Source: Pseudomonas fluorescens
Lineage (GTDB): Bacteria > Pseudomonadota > Gammaproteobacteria > Pseudomonadales > Pseudomonadaceae
Direction: 5' to 3'
Length of the DNA stretch: 64,000 nt
NCBI RefSeq assembly: GCF_018614655.1
Contig: NZ_JAGGOG010000014.1
Span: 310,001 to 374,000, forward strand
Shown here: positions 61,664-64,000 of the stretch, piece after piece
Layout: every line of letters starts with the position of its first letter
Position numbering within the stretch: position 1 is the first letter of the stretch
Translations under genes and position numbers: made by a program
Notes under the pieces: model-generated
Database searches by the model: none
What the model was told of the DNA's origin: nothing
Seen by the model: the letters and a program-made list of their open reading frames with translations, nothing else

Positions 61664-63193
61664 ATGCGTACAAGTCTCTCGAATAACATCGCACTGGATC
61701 TGCCCTCCTCCACCTTGATCCCGGAGGCCACAAGTCCTGGCGCTCTGGTGCTTAGCCCGCGCCTGCACAATAAGGACCTGGCGCCAACCAAGGCCGAAGG
61801 TCGGCGTTGGGGTCGCTACAGCATCTTTGCCCTGTGGACCAACGATGTGCACAACATCGCCAACTACTCCTTCGCCATCGGCTTGTACGCCCTGGGCCTA
61901 GGAGGCTGGCAAATTCTGCTGTCCCTGGGGATCGGCGCGGCGCTGGTGTATTTCTTCATGAACCTGTCCGGTTACATGGGGCAGAAGACTGGGGTGCCGT
62001 TCCCCGTGATAAGCCGCATCAGTTTCGGTATTCATGGCGCGCAGATTCCTGCACTGATCCGCGCAGTGATCGCCATTGCCTGGTTCGGGATCCAGACCTA
62101 CCTGGCCTCGGTGGTTTTCCGTGTGCTATTGACGGCGATTCACCCAGGTTTTGCCGATTACGACCACAACTCGATCCTCGGGCTCTCCACACTCGGCTGG
62201 GTGTGCTTTGTGGCGATCTGGTTGGTGCAACTGACGATCCTGGCCTATGGCATGGAGATGGTGCGCCGCTATGAAGCTTTCGCCGGGCCGGTGATTCTGT
62301 TGACTGTGGCGTCATTGGCCGGTTGGATGTACTTCCAGGCCGGCGGCCACATTGCCTGGTCGGTTCGCGAGCCGCTGACGGGTGGCGAGATGTGGCGCAA
62401 CATCTTCGCCGGCGGCGCGCTGTGGCTGGCAATCTACGGCACGCTGATCCTCAATTTCTGCGACTTCGCTCGCTCCTCGCCCTGCCGCAAGACCATCAAG
62501 GTCGGCAACTTCTGGGGCCTGCCGGTGAACATCCTGGTGTTTGCCACCATCACCGTGCTGCTGTGCGGTGGGCAGTTCCAGCTCAATGGCCGGGTGATCG
62601 AAAGCCCTACCGAAATCATCGCGGCGATTCCCAATACGTTCTTCGTGGTACTGGGCTGCCTGGCGTTCCTGATCGTCACCGTGGCAGTGAACATCATGGC
62701 CAACTTCGTCGCCCCGGCGTTTGTACTGAGCAACCTGGCGCCCAGGTACCTGAACTTTCGCCGGGCCGGGCTGATCAGCGCCACCGTGGCAGTACTGATC
62801 CTGCCGTGGAACCTCTACAACAGCCCGCTGGTAATTGTGTATTTCCTGTCTGGATTGGGCGCACTGCTGGGGCCGCTGTACGGGGTGATCATGGTCGACT
62901 ATTGGCTGATCCGCAAAAGCCAGGTCGATGTACCGCAGTTGTATAGCGAAGATTCCAATGGCGCTTATTACTACAGCCGTGGGGTCAATCTACGAGCTGT
63001 AGCGTCGTTTATTCCTGCGGCGGTGATCGCCATTCTCCTGGCCCTGCTGCCTGGTTTTGCCAGCATCTCACCCTTCTCCTGGCTGATCGGCGCCGGCATT
63101 GCAGGGCTGCTGTACCTGATTATTGCCAAGCGCCAGCCGTACTACGCCGATGTCAACGGCGAAGCCATCGCGGTCGATAACGCCAGCCATTAA
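61664..63193 (+). CDS. NCS1-family nucleobase/allantoin/hydantoin permease
   Basis: 509-residue transporter with about 12 membrane helices from ATG 61664 (MRTSLSNNIALD), with GGAG upstream; the frame upstream to 61580 is non-coding. NCS1 hallmarks: NKDLAPTKAEGRRWGRYSIFALW split around the first helix, NIANYSFAIGLYALGLGGWQ, and ILNFCDFARSSPCRKTIK. The closely following hydantoin-racemase-family gene suggests the substrate is a hydantoin, allantoin or a related ring compound; uracil or cytosine cannot be excluded. Confidence 0.9.
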   Translation: MRTSLSNNIALDLPSSTLIPEATSPGALVLSPRLHNKDLAPTKAEGRRWGRYSIFALWTNDVHNIANYSFAIGLYALGLGGWQILLSLGIGAALVYFFMNLSGYMGQKTGVPFPVISRISFGIHGAQIPALIRAVIAIAWFGIQTYLASVVFRVLLTAIHPGFADYDHNSILGLSTLGWVCFVAIWLVQLTILAYGMEMVRRYEAFAGPVILLTVASLAGWMYFQAGGHIAWSVREPLTGGEMWRNIFAGGALWLAIYGTLILNFCDFARSSPCRKTIKVGNFWGLPVNILVFATITVLLCGGQFQLNGRVIESPTEIIAAIPNTFFVVLGCLAFLIVTVAVNIMANFVAPAFVLSNLAPRYLNFRRAGLISATVAVLILPWNLYNSPLVIVYFLSGLGALLGPLYGVIMVDYWLIRKSQVDVPQLYSEDSNGAYYYSRGVNLRAVASFIPAAVIAILLALLPGFASISPFSWLIGAGIAGLLYLIIAKRQPYYADVNGEAIAVDNASH

Positions 63194-63217
63194 TTTCGAC
63201 ACTGTTAAGGACATTCC

Positions 63218-63946
63218 ATGCGCATCCTTGTGGTCAACGTCAACACCACCGAAACCATCACCGACGCTATTGCCAAACAAGCACGGGCGGTAGCCTCGCC
63301 CGGCACCGAGATCGTCGGGCTAACGCCCTGGTTCGGCGCCGAATCAGTGGAAGGCAACTTTGAAAGCTACCTGGCCGCCATTGCAGTAATGGACCGGGTG
63401 ATGGCCTACGACCAACCGTTCGATGCGGTGATCCAGGCCGGTTACGGCGAGCACGGCCGCGAAGGCTTGCAGGAACTGCTGAACGTGCCGGTGGTGGACA
63501 TCACCGAAGCCGCCGCCAGCACGGCGATGTTTCTTGGGCATGCCTATTCGGTGGTGACCACACTGGATCGCACCGTGCCGCTGATCGAGGATCGACTGAA
63601 ACTGGCCGGTTTGTATCAGCGCTGTGCATCCGTGCGGGCCAGCGGCATGGCGGTGCTGGAATTGGAAGAGGATCCACTGCGCGCCATGGAGGCCATCGTG
63701 CGCCAGGCCGAGCTGGCGATCAGCGAGGACAAGGCCGAGGTCATCTGCCTGGGCTGCGGTGGCATGGCCGGGTTGGATGAGCAGATTCGCCAGCGTACCG
63801 GGGTGCCGGTGGTGGATGGAGTGACCGCGGCGGTGACGATTGCCGAGGGGTTGGTGCGGTTGGGATTGTCAACCTCGAAGGTGCGCACTTATGCGACGCC
63901 GAGACCAAAGAAGGTGATTGGATGGCCGGGTAAGTTTGGACGGTAA
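63218..63946 (+). CDS. Asp/Glu/hydantoin racemase-family protein
   Basis: 242-residue protein beginning MRILVVNVNTTETITDAI, typical of hydantoin/allantoin racemases (HyuE/HpxA family). These use two cysteines; the second is present (C180 in CLGCGGMAG), but where the first is expected (usually IACFG or similar) the sequence reads QAGYGEHG with Gly75. Arylmalonate decarboxylase also has Gly and a single Cys at these places, so the reaction may not be a two-base racemisation. It is in an operon with the NCS1 permease (24-base gap), so a role in ureide/hydantoin use is likely but the exact reaction is not. Confidence 0.8.
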   Translation: MRILVVNVNTTETITDAIAKQARAVASPGTEIVGLTPWFGAESVEGNFESYLAAIAVMDRVMAYDQPFDAVIQAGYGEHGREGLQELLNVPVVDITEAAASTAMFLGHAYSVVTTLDRTVPLIEDRLKLAGLYQRCASVRASGMAVLELEEDPLRAMEAIVRQAELAISEDKAEVICLGCGGMAGLDEQIRQRTGVPVVDGVTAAVTIAEGLVRLGLSTSKVRTYATPRPKKVIGWPGKFGR

Positions 63947-63963
63947 ACCCTGAGACCGAGTTA

Positions 63964-64000
63964 TGGCCATCGCGGGCAAGCCCGGCTCCCACAGGGGACT
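63964..64000. repeat. REP element running off the window end
   Basis: TGGCCATCGCGGGCAAGCCC followed by GGCTCCCACAGGGG is one arm of another REP subclass common in pseudomonads; the partner would be beyond the window. Confidence 0.75.

Noticed and set aside
1..64000. Search by eye for tRNA, rRNA or prophage/IS genes
   Set aside because: No cloverleaf-like sequence, rRNA segment, integrase, transposase or phage structural gene was recognised; short tRNAs could still be missed without a covariance search.

Overview
The window is high-GC, tightly packed bacterial chromosome from a fluorescent-type Pseudomonas (P. fluorescens group). The evidence is the gene content and order: ppsR-ppsA-hydrolase-rraA-cmaX-cfrX-cmpX-sigX-oprF-cobA-nasC-nirD-nirB-kinase-nasA-nasT-nasS matches, as I recall it, the PA1769-PA1786 order of P. 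aeruginosa. It is supported by RMF, OprF, PrpF/AcnD and the short 'GTGGGAGCGGGCTTGCTCGCGA' type extragenic palindromes typical of that group. No rRNA, tRNA, IS element, prophage or CRISPR array was seen.

Layout. (1) 1-6.9 kb: purine catabolism (xdhB, cut by the window edge, xdhC, guaD), a GntR/FCD regulator and a BenE-type transporter. (2) 7-15.8 kb: housekeeping genes (yggL, dacB, a CHASE/PAS/GGDEF diguanylate cyclase, rlmKL, rmf, pyrD). (3) 15.9-18.4 kb: three orphan genes resembling SPI-1-type type III secretion parts (IagB-like transglycosylase, HilA-like winged helix, InvG-like secretin). (4) 18.4-30.2 kb: the complete nitrate assimilation regulon nasS-nasT, nasA-phosphatase/kinase, nirB-nirD-nasC-cobA. 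Each of its three transcription units begins with a sigma-54 -24/-12 element followed by a two-hexaloop ANTAR target RNA and an overlapping intrinsic terminator. NasT, encoded here, is the expected antiterminator. (5) 30.2-39.4 kb: envelope and central metabolism block (oprF, sigX, cmpX, cfrX, cmaX, rraA, hydrolase, ppsA and, divergently, ppsR). (6) 39.5-46.5 kb: a MocR regulator divergent from a five-gene operon: an EamA transporter, a JAMM/beta-grasp/E1/rhodanese fusion, a cysteine-synthase-like enzyme, a serine-acetyltransferase-like protein with a C-terminal extension ending in Gly-Gly, and an AlaX tRNA-editing protein. (7) 46.5-55 kb: 2-methylcitrate cycle prpR-prpB-prpC-acnD-prpF-prpD. 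(8) 55-64 kb: a retropepsin / inactive transglutaminase / ATP-grasp trio, pabB, thrH, cysH, and an NCS1 permease with a hydantoin-racemase-family gene.

The best candidate for an under-described system is region 6. One polypeptide carries all parts of a ubiquitin-like sulfur-transfer cycle: carrier domain with internal Gly-Gly, E1-like activator, rhodanese sulfur donor and JAMM isopeptidase. It sits in an operon with enzymes that make O-acetylserine and replace its acetyl group, an exporter, and a tRNA deacylase. This suggests protein-thiocarboxylate-based synthesis of cysteine or a related amino acid. The second highlight is the internally consistent set of three sigma-54/ANTAR leaders, including one in front of nasST itself.
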